A stretch of 64,000 bases of DNA, taken from Antiaris toxicaria. Taxonomy: Eukaryota; Streptophyta; Magnoliopsida; Rosales; Moraceae. Below the pieces are notes generated by a model that ran no database searches, was not told the DNA's origin, and saw only the letters and a list, made by a program, of their open reading frames with translations. The number at the start of each line of letters is the position of its first letter. The first letter of the stretch is position 1. The stretch spans positions 34,412,001-34,476,000 of the forward strand of contig CP141157.1 of the NCBI GenBank assembly GCA_035233585.1, written 5' to 3'. A program made the translations under genes and the position numbers. Shown here piece by piece: positions 49,894 to 62,019 of this stretch.

Positions 49894-52009
49894 AGAGATG
49901 ATGCTTTCAGAGACAAAATTAATTTCATCTCTAAACACTCGTTCAGCACAAAATCCCCATCTAAAAGCTAATTTAATAACTTGTTTTTTTTTTTTTTTGT
50001 TTTAGGCACAAAATAATTTCATCTCTAAAATGCTGGATTTAAATGCAATTTTTATTAAACTACTTAAATATGTCTTTCCATTTTGGTCACATTAATTCAA
50101 CTATCAATTTTTCTTTTACATACGTGTATAAAGAGATGGGACCAACTTGAAATACCAGCTAATTAATTACACCTACAGTATCCTTTGAGAACACAATTCA
50201 TACATCTTCTTATTTATGCCCCCAAAATTGTATTGTAACACAAGTAACTAATATAGCCTTCCATTTGTGTCATATGATACTTTAGTAGAAATGAAACTTT
50301 TAACAGTTGATCACGATTTTATTTAAGGACATGAAAAGGAGAGGAATAGAAAGGACACATGAGTTTAATCCCTCTTAAGAAAGGCGATTAAAATCTAAAT
50401 CTTAAATCCTAAACTCCCCAATCAATAAAGGAATTCTCCCAAAGTTAAATCAGACTTTCTGATTATTTGTGGACATAAATTTAAAGAAATATAGTACAAA
50501 TTAGAGCATACAAAAATACAAGAATTGCTGATATTCATCATTACCATGTTTTTTACAAAATGTAAACAAAAGAAATACTTAGGTGGTGGATAAACAGCAC
50601 TTCATAGGATATAGAGGATTAAAACACAAAACACATGAAGTTAATAAATTAGTGCATTTTTTTATAACGTACCAAAAACACAAAACACAAAAGCCAACGA
50701 GGGCCACGACACGATAGAGCAAACATACGGGCATGAAGAAATGATATCAACGATATAAGCATGACATGTATTATTCATCACAGTTTCATCAAAGTCCCCC
50801 CAAAAAAAAATTTAAAAATTAAAAACCCGGCCGAAACACATAATTAAAATCATTATCAAATTATATATCCCTATATTTACAAATGAATTTACGTGTGCTA
50901 ATTGTATACCCAAAAGCCAAAATCAAATCAAACAAATATTAACATACACCGAGATGAAACTAATGTGTAGAGCTTATTTAGCATCTTGATGTACTTAGGT
51001 ACAGAGATTGATCTATTATGGAGATTGAGGATTTATGATTTGTTCCTTTGGTTGCTTTAACTTTAATTATACTCAAGATTAACAAGGAAAATGACTTAGA
51101 ATTGAGAGATGTGTGATATTTTCTCTTGTAATTTTTTTTCAATCATAAATTTTGTAACAGTTAAAATTTTAATATTAATTAGGACGAACTATATTATTAT
51201 ATATAAATGTTGTGTGGCTGTTTGATATTTTTTCTAAACATTCAACAATAATAATATATATATTTTAACTTCAAATTCTATACATTTAATTGAAGTCAGA
51301 TGTGATAATATCATTATACTATACCTGTAATCATCAATGTATATATTACATAATAAAATAAGTACTTTTGTGTATAATTTAAGAATCACCGTACATTTTA
51401 TATATTGTTTATTCAAGAATCCCAAAAATCTTAATGGACCCTACCATACAAGATTGTGTTTAATTAGAGATTAATAAGACATTATATCATTGTTTTTATA
51501 GTGGGGTTGTTGTCCTATTAGGGAGATTGTAGGTGGACAAGTCAATTTAGTGTTAACTAGGGGTGGGATTAGTTGTTGATATGCAAAGAGAGAGCATGAG
51601 CATTCATTTTTTCACATTCCCCGCATAATAAACTAATTATTATTTTCCCAACATGATGATCATGGCTAGTGTGTATGTACATATATATGTATATATATGT
51701 TTAGTGTGTGTGTGTATATAATATATGGTCTTGAAAACTGACCATGAGGTCGTATCACTTTCACACCTTCACAAACAGACACAATTGTAAGTGGGCATGG
51801 ATATGTGGTCAGTATTCTTTACTACATAATATTTTAATATTTTGCTTCTTTTTTTTTTTTAATCCTTCGTTGTCTTGTTTTTCTTTTTCTTTTTTCCATG
51901 TTCGAACTTTAAAATTTGATGTTGATGTTACTTTTCGACATCTTACGTATCATCAATGATGACTCGAAAGTTGACCAAGTTCTTTAATTAGATCATTTCT
52001 TCCGAAAAT
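49894..52009. other. Intergenic between MITE and copia element
   Basis: No gene recognised. Poly-T at 49985-49999 and TATATATG/TGTGTG sequence at 51680-51724. Confidence 0.4.
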
Positions 52010-52425
52010 AAAGGAGAAATTCCTGGCGGAATTTTTTTACATATTAAATAATAATTATATTATAAACTATCTAATTTAATAAAATAATATAAATAATCTA
52101 TTAATTAAATTTTAAAAATATTTATTAAATATGAGTTTTAATATGTAAAAATCTAATATGAACTGAATTAAAATTAATAGAACTCTAATTTAAATTAGTA
52201 TATAAGGATGATTATAAATATTGTGATCTCCAAATCAAATTATACATAATATTTACTTTTCTCCTTTTTTTTCATTAAAGAGATAAGAGCATCTTAATAA
52301 CCTATGAAGCTTTGACTATGAATTCATCAGTATGAATTCAAATATGCATTCTTTATTTACTATTGATAATTTGATATGGTGATTTTATGTTTTATGTTTT
52401 ATGTTTTTTAGTATTAAAACTAACA
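52010..52425 (+). mobile_element. 5' LTR of a copia element
   Basis: Aligns to 59705-60145 in long blocks (ATTATATTATAAACTATCTA, TTAATAGAACTCTAATTTAA, ATTCTTTATTTACTATTGAT). The left edge is uncertain because the first 30 bp have diverged. A degenerate primer-binding site, TTGTATCAAAACGG (compare TGGTATCAGAGC), follows at 52428. Confidence 0.75.
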
Positions 52426-53499
52426 AGTTGTATCAAAACGGTTATCAGGTTGAGTTATTGAGAATTTTCTCATCTTTTCAATAATGTATGGATTTTGGTT
52501 ATATAGCTTTTTACTGATATATTTACCATCTAATATATAATATATATATTTATATTATGGCATTTTTTTTTTTTAGGATTTGGTAAACATATATACATGT
52601 ATATATAGTTTTGTTGTTGAATTCTAATGCCAAATTTGACTTAAAGAAGATAAATATATTCTTTTTTTTTTTAATCGTTGGTTCAGATTCTTTTTTGGGA
52701 AAAGAAAATTAAAATAAAAAAAATATGGGATGCAGTTTTCACCCACGTTGCAAGTATAGTCAGCACTGATGAGTTGTTGTTGGGTTCAAGATTTTACCAC
52801 ATCAAATGGGCTGTTTTTACTAGGCCTAAAAGGATTCAAATACGCCTTTTTGAGCCCAGCAATATAGGACTAAGCCCATTAGTAAAGGCAAGACAAAGTT
52901 GAGCTCAAAAGTCCATCAAGTTTTTTTGGGCTTAGGCTATGGGATCATGGGTCATTGGGTTTGGTTAATTGGGTAGGGTTGGGGTTAACCTAATCCAACC
53001 CAGTTTAACTTGACTGATTCGTTGATCATTGACCAGTTTAGTTGACTTTGATCAAAATTATTTTTTAATAAATTTTTTATATTTCAACATAAATTGGTTA
53101 AAATTATATATTGTCAAAGTAACCTTTATAATGTAAATTTATTTATTTTGAAATATTAAGATATGTATGTCTATTATATATACGAATAATAATCAGTCCA
53201 AAGAAGATTATTATTTAGCTAAATAATAGGCATTCTTATGGTAATAGATATATGATTATTATTAGGCTTTCTACATGAGTAATGAGTCGGCCTAAAGAAA
53301 GGCTTATTGCTTGACAGGACAAATTATCAACATTTGATTACTGCACAGAGAATACTACTTACAATTGATATTTCTGTCTAAAGACTAAATGTCAATATTA
53401 TGCTAGGCACCTTGTGTAAGGGCCCATCATGATGTGAATTATTTAATCATTTCATGTATGAATTTATTAATTTAGTATTCTAGTGTTATGACATGATTA

Positions 53500-54350
53500 T
53501 TAATTGTGAGCTTGCTATTTTGTTTAGTTCTCAATTTAGTTGCTATTTCTGCTTCAACAATATCTGTCAATATCAATTTTATTCATGTGCTTAATGGCAC
53601 AAATTTCAAGAATTGGAAAGAGAAAGTTTTGATTATTTTCGGTTGCATAAATCTTGAACTTGCGTTTCAAGAAGAACAACATGCACCTTTTTATGAGAAA
53701 AGTTCCACTGATGACAAATAAACATGGAGAGGTGGAACCGTTCCAATCGTATGATTATTATGATCATGAAATGTTCTGTTCTGGAAACTTTTAGGACTCT
53801 ATGTCCGAAGAAAAAATTGCTAAAAAGTTCTTTGAGAAAATAGAACAGCATTTTATAAAAAACAAAAAAGTTGAAACAAGTACTATTTTGGCTAACCTTA
53901 TTTCAATGAAGCATAATAAAAAAAGGGAATATAAGAGAGTAGATCATAGTGATGTCTCATATTGCTTCTAAACTAAAGGCACTAAAATTACAGCTGTCCG
54001 AGAATTCGCTGGTGCACTTAGTTGTGATTTCTCTTCCTACACAATATAATCAGTTTAAAGTGAGTTACAATACTCAAAAGGACAAATGGACTCTTAATAA
54101 GCTCATATTTCATTATGTGCAAGAAAAGGAAAAGCTAAAGTGAGAAAAAGTTGAAAGTGTCAACTTAGTAACCACCCTTAAAGACAAGAAAAAGAAAAAA
54201 AGAAAAGAAGCTACAGTTGGGAGATCACAAAATAAGGTGCAAAAAAAGCAAGATGAGGAGTTTACCTATTGTTTTTGCCACAAAGCTGGACACATAAAGA
54301 AAGAATGTCCAAAGTATGCTAACTCGTGTGTAAAGAAAGGTATATTTCTC
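53500..54350 (+). pseudogene. copia gag remnant
   Basis: LNGTNFKNWKEKVLIIFGCI is the copia gag start (UBN2-type). Then MSEEKIAKKFFEKIEQHFI, ETSTILANLISMKHN and HIASKLKALKLQLSENSLVH follow in shifted frames, and LPTQYNQFKVSYNTQKDKW. A zinc knuckle ends it (CHKAGHIKKECPKY, about 54276-54320). The first knuckle cysteine is out of register (YCFC instead of CxxC). At least two stops and two frameshifts are present. Confidence 0.85.
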
Positions 54351-54799
54351 ACTTTAGTTTTTTCTGAACTTAATTTAGCTTTTGCACCTAGACACACTTA
54401 GTAGAGAGATTTTAGTGTTATTACTCACATAAATCTTTCTGTGCAGAATTGCTATGGAGTCAACAACCAAGTGATGCTGAAAGATTTATTTATGTAGGCG
54501 ATTGCAAAACAGTTGTAGTAGAGGCTATAGAAACTTTTAGATTATAGTTAAAGACTAGTCAAGTTTTGAATTTGGAAGAGATTTATGTAGTACCATCTTT
54601 TAGACTAAATTTGATTTCAATTTTTGTTTTGAACAAATTCAGTTATCTTGTTCATTTGGAGTTTTTAAGATTCTAATCTTATTGGTCCTGATTCTTTACC
54701 TTTGCATAATAACCTATATTTGTTACATATAATTACCTCATTTAATGAAACATTGCATACAAGTTCATGTGGTACAAAACGAAAATTAACTGATAATGA

Positions 54800-55413
54800 T
54801 TCCGCCACACTATGACACAAGCGTTTAGGCTATATCTTTAAACAGAGAATTCAGAGACTTGTGTTTGACGGGATTCTTGATCTCCTTGATTTGATAAATT
54901 TCTAAGCCTGTATTGAGTGTATAAAGGGAAAACAGACAAACATTAAGAAATTAGGTGCCAATAAATATTCTAATGTCTTAGAACTAATTCATACTAATAT
55001 TTATAGACCAATCCCTATAGCTTCTTAGAATGGTTGACAGTATTTTATTACTTCATAGATGAATATTCGAGGTATGGGTATCTATATTTGATTTATAAAA
55101 AGTCTAAATCCCTAGATGTATTTAAGGCCTTCAAAACTGAAATTGAAAATCAACTTGATAAGAAAATTAAAAATGTCAAATCAAACTGTAACGGTGAATA
55201 CTATGGTGGATATAACGAATAGAGGAATGTGGTATTATCGCATAATACACAATGTTAGGTAAACTTAGCATGAATGATGTTACTAAAAAATAGAACAAAA
55301 CGCTTAAAGACATGGTAAAAAATCTAATTAATCATTCTACTTTACCAGTCGCTCTAAGGAGAAGATCTAAAGACTATAGAATATATCCTTAATAATGTTC
55401 CAAGCAAAACGGT
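54800..55413 (+). pseudogene. copia integrase remnant, 5' part
   Basis: RLGYIFKQRIQRLVFDGILD and ACIECIKGKQTNIKK represent the GAG-pre-integrase/zinc-binding region. YFIDEYSRYGYLYLIYKKSK plus FKAFKTEIENQLDKKIKNVK is the integrase catalytic core with the first Asp. A NCNGEYYGGY follows where the family has SDRGGEYYG, so the acidic Asp of that block is lost. The frame is cut at LNNVPSK by the inserted LTR at 55414. Confidence 0.82.
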
Positions 55414-57171
55414 TGTTGTGGATTTTCGTAAGTACACGAATCGTACAAATAATAAAGTGATAAGAAAAGTATCGTTTATACGAGAATAATGTTATTAAGT
55501 ATAAAAATTAATTAATTTTATTTTTATTTTAGCGACCGAAAAATATTACAATTGAAAAATTAAATAAATAAAATAAAATTATAAAAATAAATGAACATAA
55601 ATTAATAACACACAACAAATACCTAGATGTTAGGAATCATAATTTTATCATAATTAATCAGATTTAATTTTATTTAAGTATATTATTATGATTTTGTGTT
55701 CATATTTGTTGATGGTAATTGTACTTTTTGCTTTATGTACTCTTTATTAAAGTATATGTAAATTCTACATTTTTATAATTAAATTTACGCAAAGGATTAG
55801 TAAATTAAAAGTCACAATAAACTATGCAATACATATGAATGGTTTTGTATATGTGTATAATAAAAATGAATCTAAATTTAATTATAAAAAGTATTCGTTG
55901 AGAATTCTGTGGTTGTTAATAATATAATCACATGAAAACAAAGAGATATATATCTATTATATCCAAGATTTTATGGTATTTATTTTAGAGTAATATCACA
56001 AAAAGCTCATCTTAGTTTCATTTTGTTTCTCAAATCATTCAAAAGTTGACCAGAAATTTGAAAATATTAAGTTTGAGAATAAATACGCTAACAAATACGA
56101 CAATAATAATAATATACTTAATTTAATTAAATCATCATAATCAAGTTATGTCATAGTTCCCAACAAAAATTTATCTAATTTATAAAGAAAAAAAAACATA
56201 ATAAGACAAATTAAGCATAATGACAAAATAAAAATTAAAAAAAAAAGAAATCTAGAATGGTTACTAATATTTGTGTTGGCAGATCCTTTAGAAACCCATT
56301 CTTTTATTAATATTAAAATAAAACTAAACTAAAAAAAAGAAAATATATATTTTTAGCTTCATAGGAAGCTTTATTTTTTATACTATATTTCTCACTCTTA
56401 CATATATGCTTTTGTAGATCACTTTGCCTCCATAGACCTACTTCTATAGACCTTAATATCTTATGCCCCCTTTCTCATATCTTTCTCTCTGCCTTTAACT
56501 CGCCTTTCTTCTATGCCTTTTATAGGCTAAAAAAATGATACTATTTCTTCACACCACACACAGGATTAGGCAATACTACAATTTTAGCTCGCATGCACAT
56601 AGGCAAGGCCCATGAACGTTTGGCACAAAGAAGAGAGAAGGAAGAAAAAGAAAAAAAATAGAAAATAAAAAATAAAAAATAAACTGTGCATGGATCTCAA
56701 TTGTCTCCTTATTGATTTGAAATTAGAATTTACCATAACTTCTTCGTACGAGCTCCGATTTGAAAAATTCTTTTTTTAAAATGTGCGTATTAATGAGATG
56801 ATCAAAACAAGACTAATCAAGGGGGTTGGACTGTTGATATGAATAATGACACCTGGTAGGATCCCCTTCCATCAAATGAATTTTATTTTATCATAATTTG
56901 ACACTATAGACAAACAAAGTGCTAAAATTAGATATTTTCAAAATAAAATGCTATATATAAACTTGTTAGAAATTTAATTTTAAGCTTAGTTAATATACTA
57001 TTACTAAAACAAAGTAAAATTAAATTAAAATCTCGCAAAATTTACAAAAAAATCTAAATTAAAGTATAAAAAAATAAATCAAAACAAATTAAAAAAATAA
57101 AACTCTTATGGATAAGTTAATTTTTATACATGAAAAAAGTGATAAAATAACTCTATTTTATAGAGTTATCA
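55414..57171 (-). mobile_element. Solo LTR (Athila/Tat-like gypsy) inserted in the copia integrase
   Basis: 1758 bp. On the minus strand it begins TGATAACTC (57171) and ends AATCCACAACA (55414), the TG...CA ends of an LTR. Its first 300 bp match the LTRs at 39163 and 45814 in reverse orientation; the rest differs, so it is a related subfamily. A TATA box (TATAAAAGG, minus strand, 56516-56524) is present. Flanks ACGGT (55409-55413) and GCGGT (57172-57176) are a 5-bp target duplication with one change, and the copia reading resumes exactly across it. No internal gypsy sequence remains, so it formed by LTR-LTR recombination. Confidence 0.88.
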
Positions 57172-57176
57172 GCGGT

Positions 57177-57530
57177 AGCTAAAACCCCTTATGAACTATA
57201 GATAGGTAGGAAGCCTAGTATTAAGCATCTACACATTTGGGGTTGTCTAGCTGAGGCAAGACCTTATAGGTTAAATGAAAAGAAATTGAAATCAAGAACT
57301 ATAAGCTACTACTTTGTTGGATACTTTAAACGATCAAGAGATTTCAAGTTTTATGATCCCACTACTGGAACATTTTTCGAGAAGGGAAATGTGATATTTC
57401 TTAAGGAAGTTGAGTTTGTGAGGAAAGATAAGGTTTTGTCTTTGAAGATGAATTCATTTTTCTTCTTGTTATTGCTATTGATAATGATCAGGCTCTTATT
57501 TTTGATATTGTTCAAATGCAAATCTTGACT
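57177..57530 (+). pseudogene. copia integrase remnant, 3' part
   Basis: Continues the integrase after the inserted LTR: AVAKTPYEL-stop-IGRKPSIKHL, HIWGCLAEARPYRLNEKKL and FVGYFKRSRDFKFYDPTTGT, the end of the integrase and its C-terminal extension. One TAG replaces the usual Trp codon. Confidence 0.85.
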
Positions 57531-57589
57531 ATTAAGGTGATGTAGAAGAGCTCTCTGTGCAAAATGAAGAAATCATACCTGAAATGCAA

Positions 57590-58720
57590 ACTCAACAACC
57601 TCAAGAGGATATGCCGCTAAGAAGATCTACTAGAGAAAAGAGAAATGTGATTCCAAATGACTATGTTATTTTTCCTCCAAAAACATGAGGCTGATATAGG
57701 AGTAGTGGAAGATGATTCAATCAACTTTCATCAAGTCAAAGAAAGTTCTAATTCTCAAAAGTAGATTAATGTCATGAATGATGAGATGAAATTCATGAAT
57801 GGCAATGATATTTGGATCTCATCAAATTGCTTGAAGGTGGGAAACCTATTGTTACAAATGGATATTTAAGATTAAAAGGGATTCAAAAGGCACTATTGAG
57901 AGATATAAAGCTCGTCTAGTTACCAAAGATTTTACTTAGAAGGAAGGTAATGATTACAAAAAGACTTTCTCTCTGATTTCAATGAAAGACTCTTTTAGGA
58001 TCATAATAGCTCTTTTAGGATCATAATGACACTTATGGCTCATTTTGTTTTAAAGCTACATCAGATTAATGTAAAGATTATATTTCTTAATGGTGACATT
58101 GACGAAATGATATATATGATGTGGCCAGAAACTTTGTATCTGATGACCTAAAGAAAATGGTCTGCAAACTAAAGAAATCCATCTATGCTCTTAAACAGGC
58201 TTTTAGTCAATAATATCATAAATTTCATCAAGTCATTATCTCGTATGAGTTTAAGGTAATTAAGGTTTATGATTGTGTATATCAAAAGTTCAATAGGAGT
58301 AAGTACATATTACTGGTGTTATATGTCAATAATATACTACTTTCTAGTAGTGATATAGGCTTATTGTACGAAACCAAATGATTTTTGACCAAGATCTTCA
58401 GTATGCATTTTTTGTATTTGGAATATAAATATATTGAGATTGCTCTCGATGTATCATTGGGTTATCATAAAAGAGCTATATCAAAAGAGTTCTAGATAGA
58501 TTCGCCATAAAAGGTTGTGCATTAGGAGATACTCTTATTACTAAGGGAGATAAGTTCGGTATTCGTCAGTGCCCTAAAAATGAGTTGGAATATAAAGAAA
58601 TGCAAAAGATTCCTTATGCGTCAACTTTAAGAAGTCTTATGTACGCTCAAGTATGCACTCGTCTGGATATTGCATTCATAGTGAGAATGTTAGGCAAATA
58701 TTTAAGTAACCTAAGGATGG
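57590..58720 (+). pseudogene. copia reverse transcriptase remnant
   Basis: Blocks in order: RDSKGTIERYKARLVTKDFT, KKTFSLISMKDSFR and the YxDD box, here LVLYVNNILLSSSDIGLLYE (58313-58370). Both catalytic aspartates of YVDD are Asn, which abolishes polymerase function. Several stops and frameshifts separate the blocks. Confidence 0.85.
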
Positions 58721-58776
58721 ATCATTGGAAAGTAACTAAATAGGTTATTTATTATTTAAAGAGAACAAAAAATTAC

Positions 58777-59001
58777 ATGCTCACTTATTGGAGATTGGAT
58801 CATTTGGAGATCATTGGATATTCCAATTCTGATTTTGCTGGATGCCAAGACACTAAAAGATCTACGTCAGATTATATTTACCTATTGGCTAAAAGAGCTA
58901 TTTCTTGGAAAAGTACTAAGCAGACACTTATAACTTTTTTTACTATAACAGCTGAGTTTATAGCCTATTATGAGGCATCTAATCATAGGATATGCCTGTG
59001 A
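58777..59001 (+). pseudogene. copia RNase H remnant
   Basis: IIGYSNSDFAGCQDTKRSTS and YLLAKRAISWKSTKQTLI match the copia RNase H start (family: GYSDSDFAGC). The first acidic residue is Asn, and Glu is kept in TAEFIAYYEAS. The remaining C-terminal part (59040-59300) is broken. Confidence 0.85.
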
Positions 59002-59704
59002 AATTTTATCACTAGTTGTGAATTGTGGATGATATTGAAAAACCGTTAAATATATATTGTGATTATAATTCGGTTGTGCTTTATTCCAATAACAACAAAA
59101 GCTCAACAAAATCGAAGCACATAGACATCAAGTTTTTTGTAGTTAAATAAAGAATTAAGAGTTATCAAGTGGTTATAGAACATATTAAGCCAAACTCTAT
59201 GATTGTGGATCTGCTTATTAAAGATTTACTACTTAAGGTCTTTCATGAGCACACTGCTCATATGTGTGTTGTTTTATTTGATGATGTGCATGTTTAGTGG
59301 GAGTTTGTATTTTAATGCTCTTTGTTATAAACACATATTATGTTTGTTTTCTATAGAATAAAGTATATAGTTATTTATAAACTCTAAATGTTATTCGTAT
59401 TTGATCTCCCTAAAGAATAAAGCTGGACTAGTTGAAAATAGGTATTTTTAAGACCACATTGCTTGTAATTTCTATGCCATACATCCATACTCGATCTATG
59501 ACATTGAATATATTAGTATGGTGACCATTAATAGATCTAGTTATAAATATATGTAATAAAGGTCGTTTTGATTCCATACTAATATAGTAGATAGACCATA
59601 TCATAATTAAGGAGATATTTTAAAATAGATAGTTTTTCATAATGCACTCAAGATTATATATAATATAATTATTTCAGGAAACATATGTAACTCAAGTGGA
59701 AGAT

Positions 59705-60145
59705 TGTTGGGATTTTCTCAATTTCCTATTAAGGGCTTACATATCAAATAACAATTATATTATAAGCTATCTAATTTAATAAGGCTAAATAAATGATTTA
59801 TTAATTAGAATCTAGAGATATCTATTGTGTATAGGATTTAACGTGTAGAAATCTAATACTAATTTAATTAGAGTTAATGAAACTCTAACTTGAGTTAGTA
59901 TACAACGGTTATTACAGGAATTGTGGTCTCTAAGTTAAATCATATGTAATATTCGCTCTTTTCCTCTTTTTCCATTAAAGAAAAAGAATTTATAGAGTAT
60001 CTTAAAAATCTAAGGAGATTTAACTGTGAAAAATTTTATCTTATTCTAATTCATTAATATGGATTTAGGTATGTATTCTTTATTTAATCTCAATAATTTG
60101 ACATAGTAATTTTGATATCTATGGTTTTCAATATTAAAACTAACG
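59705..60145 (+). mobile_element. 3' LTR of the copia element
   Basis: Begins TGTTGGGATTTTCTC directly after the polypurine tract AAGTGGAAGAT; about 440 bp, aligning to 52010-52425. End placed at ACTAAC by comparison with the 5' LTR; no clear target duplication of the whole element is visible. Confidence 0.78.
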
Positions 60146-61369
60146 ATTCTCACTCCTTTCTTATTGGAGGCAAACATTACACTAATTTGGGAAAACCGGG
60201 CTTGAAGATCATATTATATATTACGGTAATATGTTTGCCATCCAGGCTAGACATGCTGATTAATAATATTTTTAAGTGGTTATTTCTCTAGCTTAGCGGT
60301 GTGGATGGTTATTTCTCTAGTGATTTTTTTGTTAGGGTATTATGGGTCCTTTCTCCTTATGGTATTGGTTTTAGGTATTCCTGGTTTAAGATTTATGATT
60401 TAGGGTGTTTTGATTGGGGTTTTTAGTTTAGGAAAATTTAACCTTATAGCATCGAATGTGGCATTATGTATTTTCTGTCCCTAGGATTTTTTTTCCTCAG
60501 GGTTTTTCTGATCCTTATGATTTGATTGTGACTTTATGGATTTTATTTTTTTTTTTGTTTTAGGTTGATTTGCAGGATTACCATAAATTAGGTACTTTTT
60601 TATATTCGTGCCTGTTATTATATTAAAGTTTATATTTATCCATTTCATAATATTTTATTAAATAATTACAAGAAAAAAAATTAATAAATGGACAAAAACG
60701 TTCTATCTCCTTCTCTTCTTCACTTTTTTAATATTTATTAGAATATTTATATCTGAACGAGTCTCTAGCTTCAATGACAGTCAGTGGAGAGATAATGTTA
60801 GAATCCAAAATAAATTCTAACATGATATATTTTTTTCTTTTTGGATTTCTGAAAAACCTGAAAAAAAAAATGTTAACAAATGTGGAAGTACGAAGGATAG
60901 GGATAATAATTTTTTCCCATAAATAATGAAAAATTCCCACAAAAAAATTAGCAACATGAATCATGGAATGGAGAATCTAGAACAAAAAAATTATATCGAA
61001 ATTTTAATTTTTGTTCAAATTTACAAATAATTTGAAACTGCTTATTTAAAAAAAAAAGTGTTTTAAATTGATCATTTTTTTTATTTAAATATAGCACAAA
61101 ATAAATGATAAATAGAAAAGGAGAAATTTGATGGAAAAAGAGATTGGCCCGGTGAAGCAAGAGTTGGAGGGGTTGTAGGTTTTGTCTTGCCCATATAAGC
61201 ATATAAATAAAATATAATGTAAAATATCTTAGGATTGTCTCTCTCTCTCTCCTATCTGTGGTGTGCCCTGTGCCGTCTTGAAATTTACTGGACCTTTGGA
61301 AAAGTTGTAAATAGAAACTGAGCAGTGCCAGTTTTGCTTTGTTTTTTTGTTCTTTTGATTTTGTTTTTT
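60146..61369. other. Intergenic after the copia element
   Basis: No gene recognised. A CATATAAATAAA TATA-like sequence (about 61199-61210) and a CT tract (61238-61252) precede the small ORF at 61400. Confidence 0.4.
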
Positions 61370-61399
61370 TCAAGGGATTGGGAACCTTTAGAATTGGTT

Positions 61400-61585
61400 A
61401 TGGTTAGATATGGTCATATGGAAGCGATTAAAAGAGAGCTATTAGCAGAGAGGCAAAGGAAATTCAAGCAAGAAATTGATTTGTATATGTCTCAATGGCT
61501 AGTGGTTCAATTGACGATTCAGTGGTATTGTCGTGGTTCGCGCTGCAAGACCAAGGAGCACCTCGGTGCTGATTTCCTTTCTTGA
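61400..61585 (+). CDS. Small unrecognised ORF or exon fragment
   Basis: From ATG at 61400, 61 aa: a basic, charged helix (HMEAIKRELLAERQRKFKQE) followed by YMSQWLVVQLTIQWYCRGSR and a short end at TGA. It may instead be an exon starting after the AG at about 61374 (TTTTTTCAAG|GGATTGGGAACC). The sequence is richer in GC and more protein-like than its surroundings, and a TATA-like box with a CT-rich leader lies upstream. I recognise no family. It may be a truncated gene. Confidence 0.3.
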   Translation: MVRYGHMEAIKRELLAERQRKFKQEIDLYMSQWLVVQLTIQWYCRGSRCKTKEHLGADFLS

Positions 61586-62019
61586 TTTACTAATTCCGAT
61601 AATACGTTGTATCATATTCTATTCTTTCTTTTTACTGCATCATCATCCTTGATTGGCATTTATCGTATGAATGAATAAGCCAATAAATAATAATAATAAT
61701 TTAAAGTGACGTGGATTCCTTCTTTTCATCATTTTTGTCTTATTTAAATGATATGTCTGATTCCGAAAAGACAAAAATTTTACACAAAAAAAAAAAAAAA
61801 AGAGCTTTTGTTTCAATTTTTTTAATTATTTTTCTCATTTAAGAAAGGAAAGATATCTAATTTTTAAATGTATCTTATACAATATTAAAATATTTTTTCA
61901 ATTTTCTCACAATATATTACTTCCAAACCATTTTTGCTTATTCTAAACTATTTTTTGTTTTAAATTTTTTTAACATATCCAAACATAATTTAATTCTTAA
62001 AATAAAAAGGCTTTCTCAT
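61586..62019. other. AT-rich spacer
   Basis: Poly-A (61784-61800) and low-complexity A/T sequence; nothing recognised. Confidence 0.4.

Larger units (their letters stand above)
52010..60145 (+). mobile_element. Ty1/copia element, full span but decayed, interrupted by a solo LTR
   Basis: Order: 5' LTR, primer-binding site, an about 1-kb leader, gag (53500-54350), GAG-pre-integrase and integrase (54800-57500), reverse transcriptase (57800-58500), RNase H (58770-59000), polypurine tract (AAGTGGAAGAT, 59694-59704) and 3' LTR (59705-60145). Gag-before-pol with integrase ahead of RT is the copia order. Frameshifts and stops occur in every domain. Removing the 1758-bp inserted LTR and its target duplication gives an element of about 6.4 kb. 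Confidence 0.9.
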
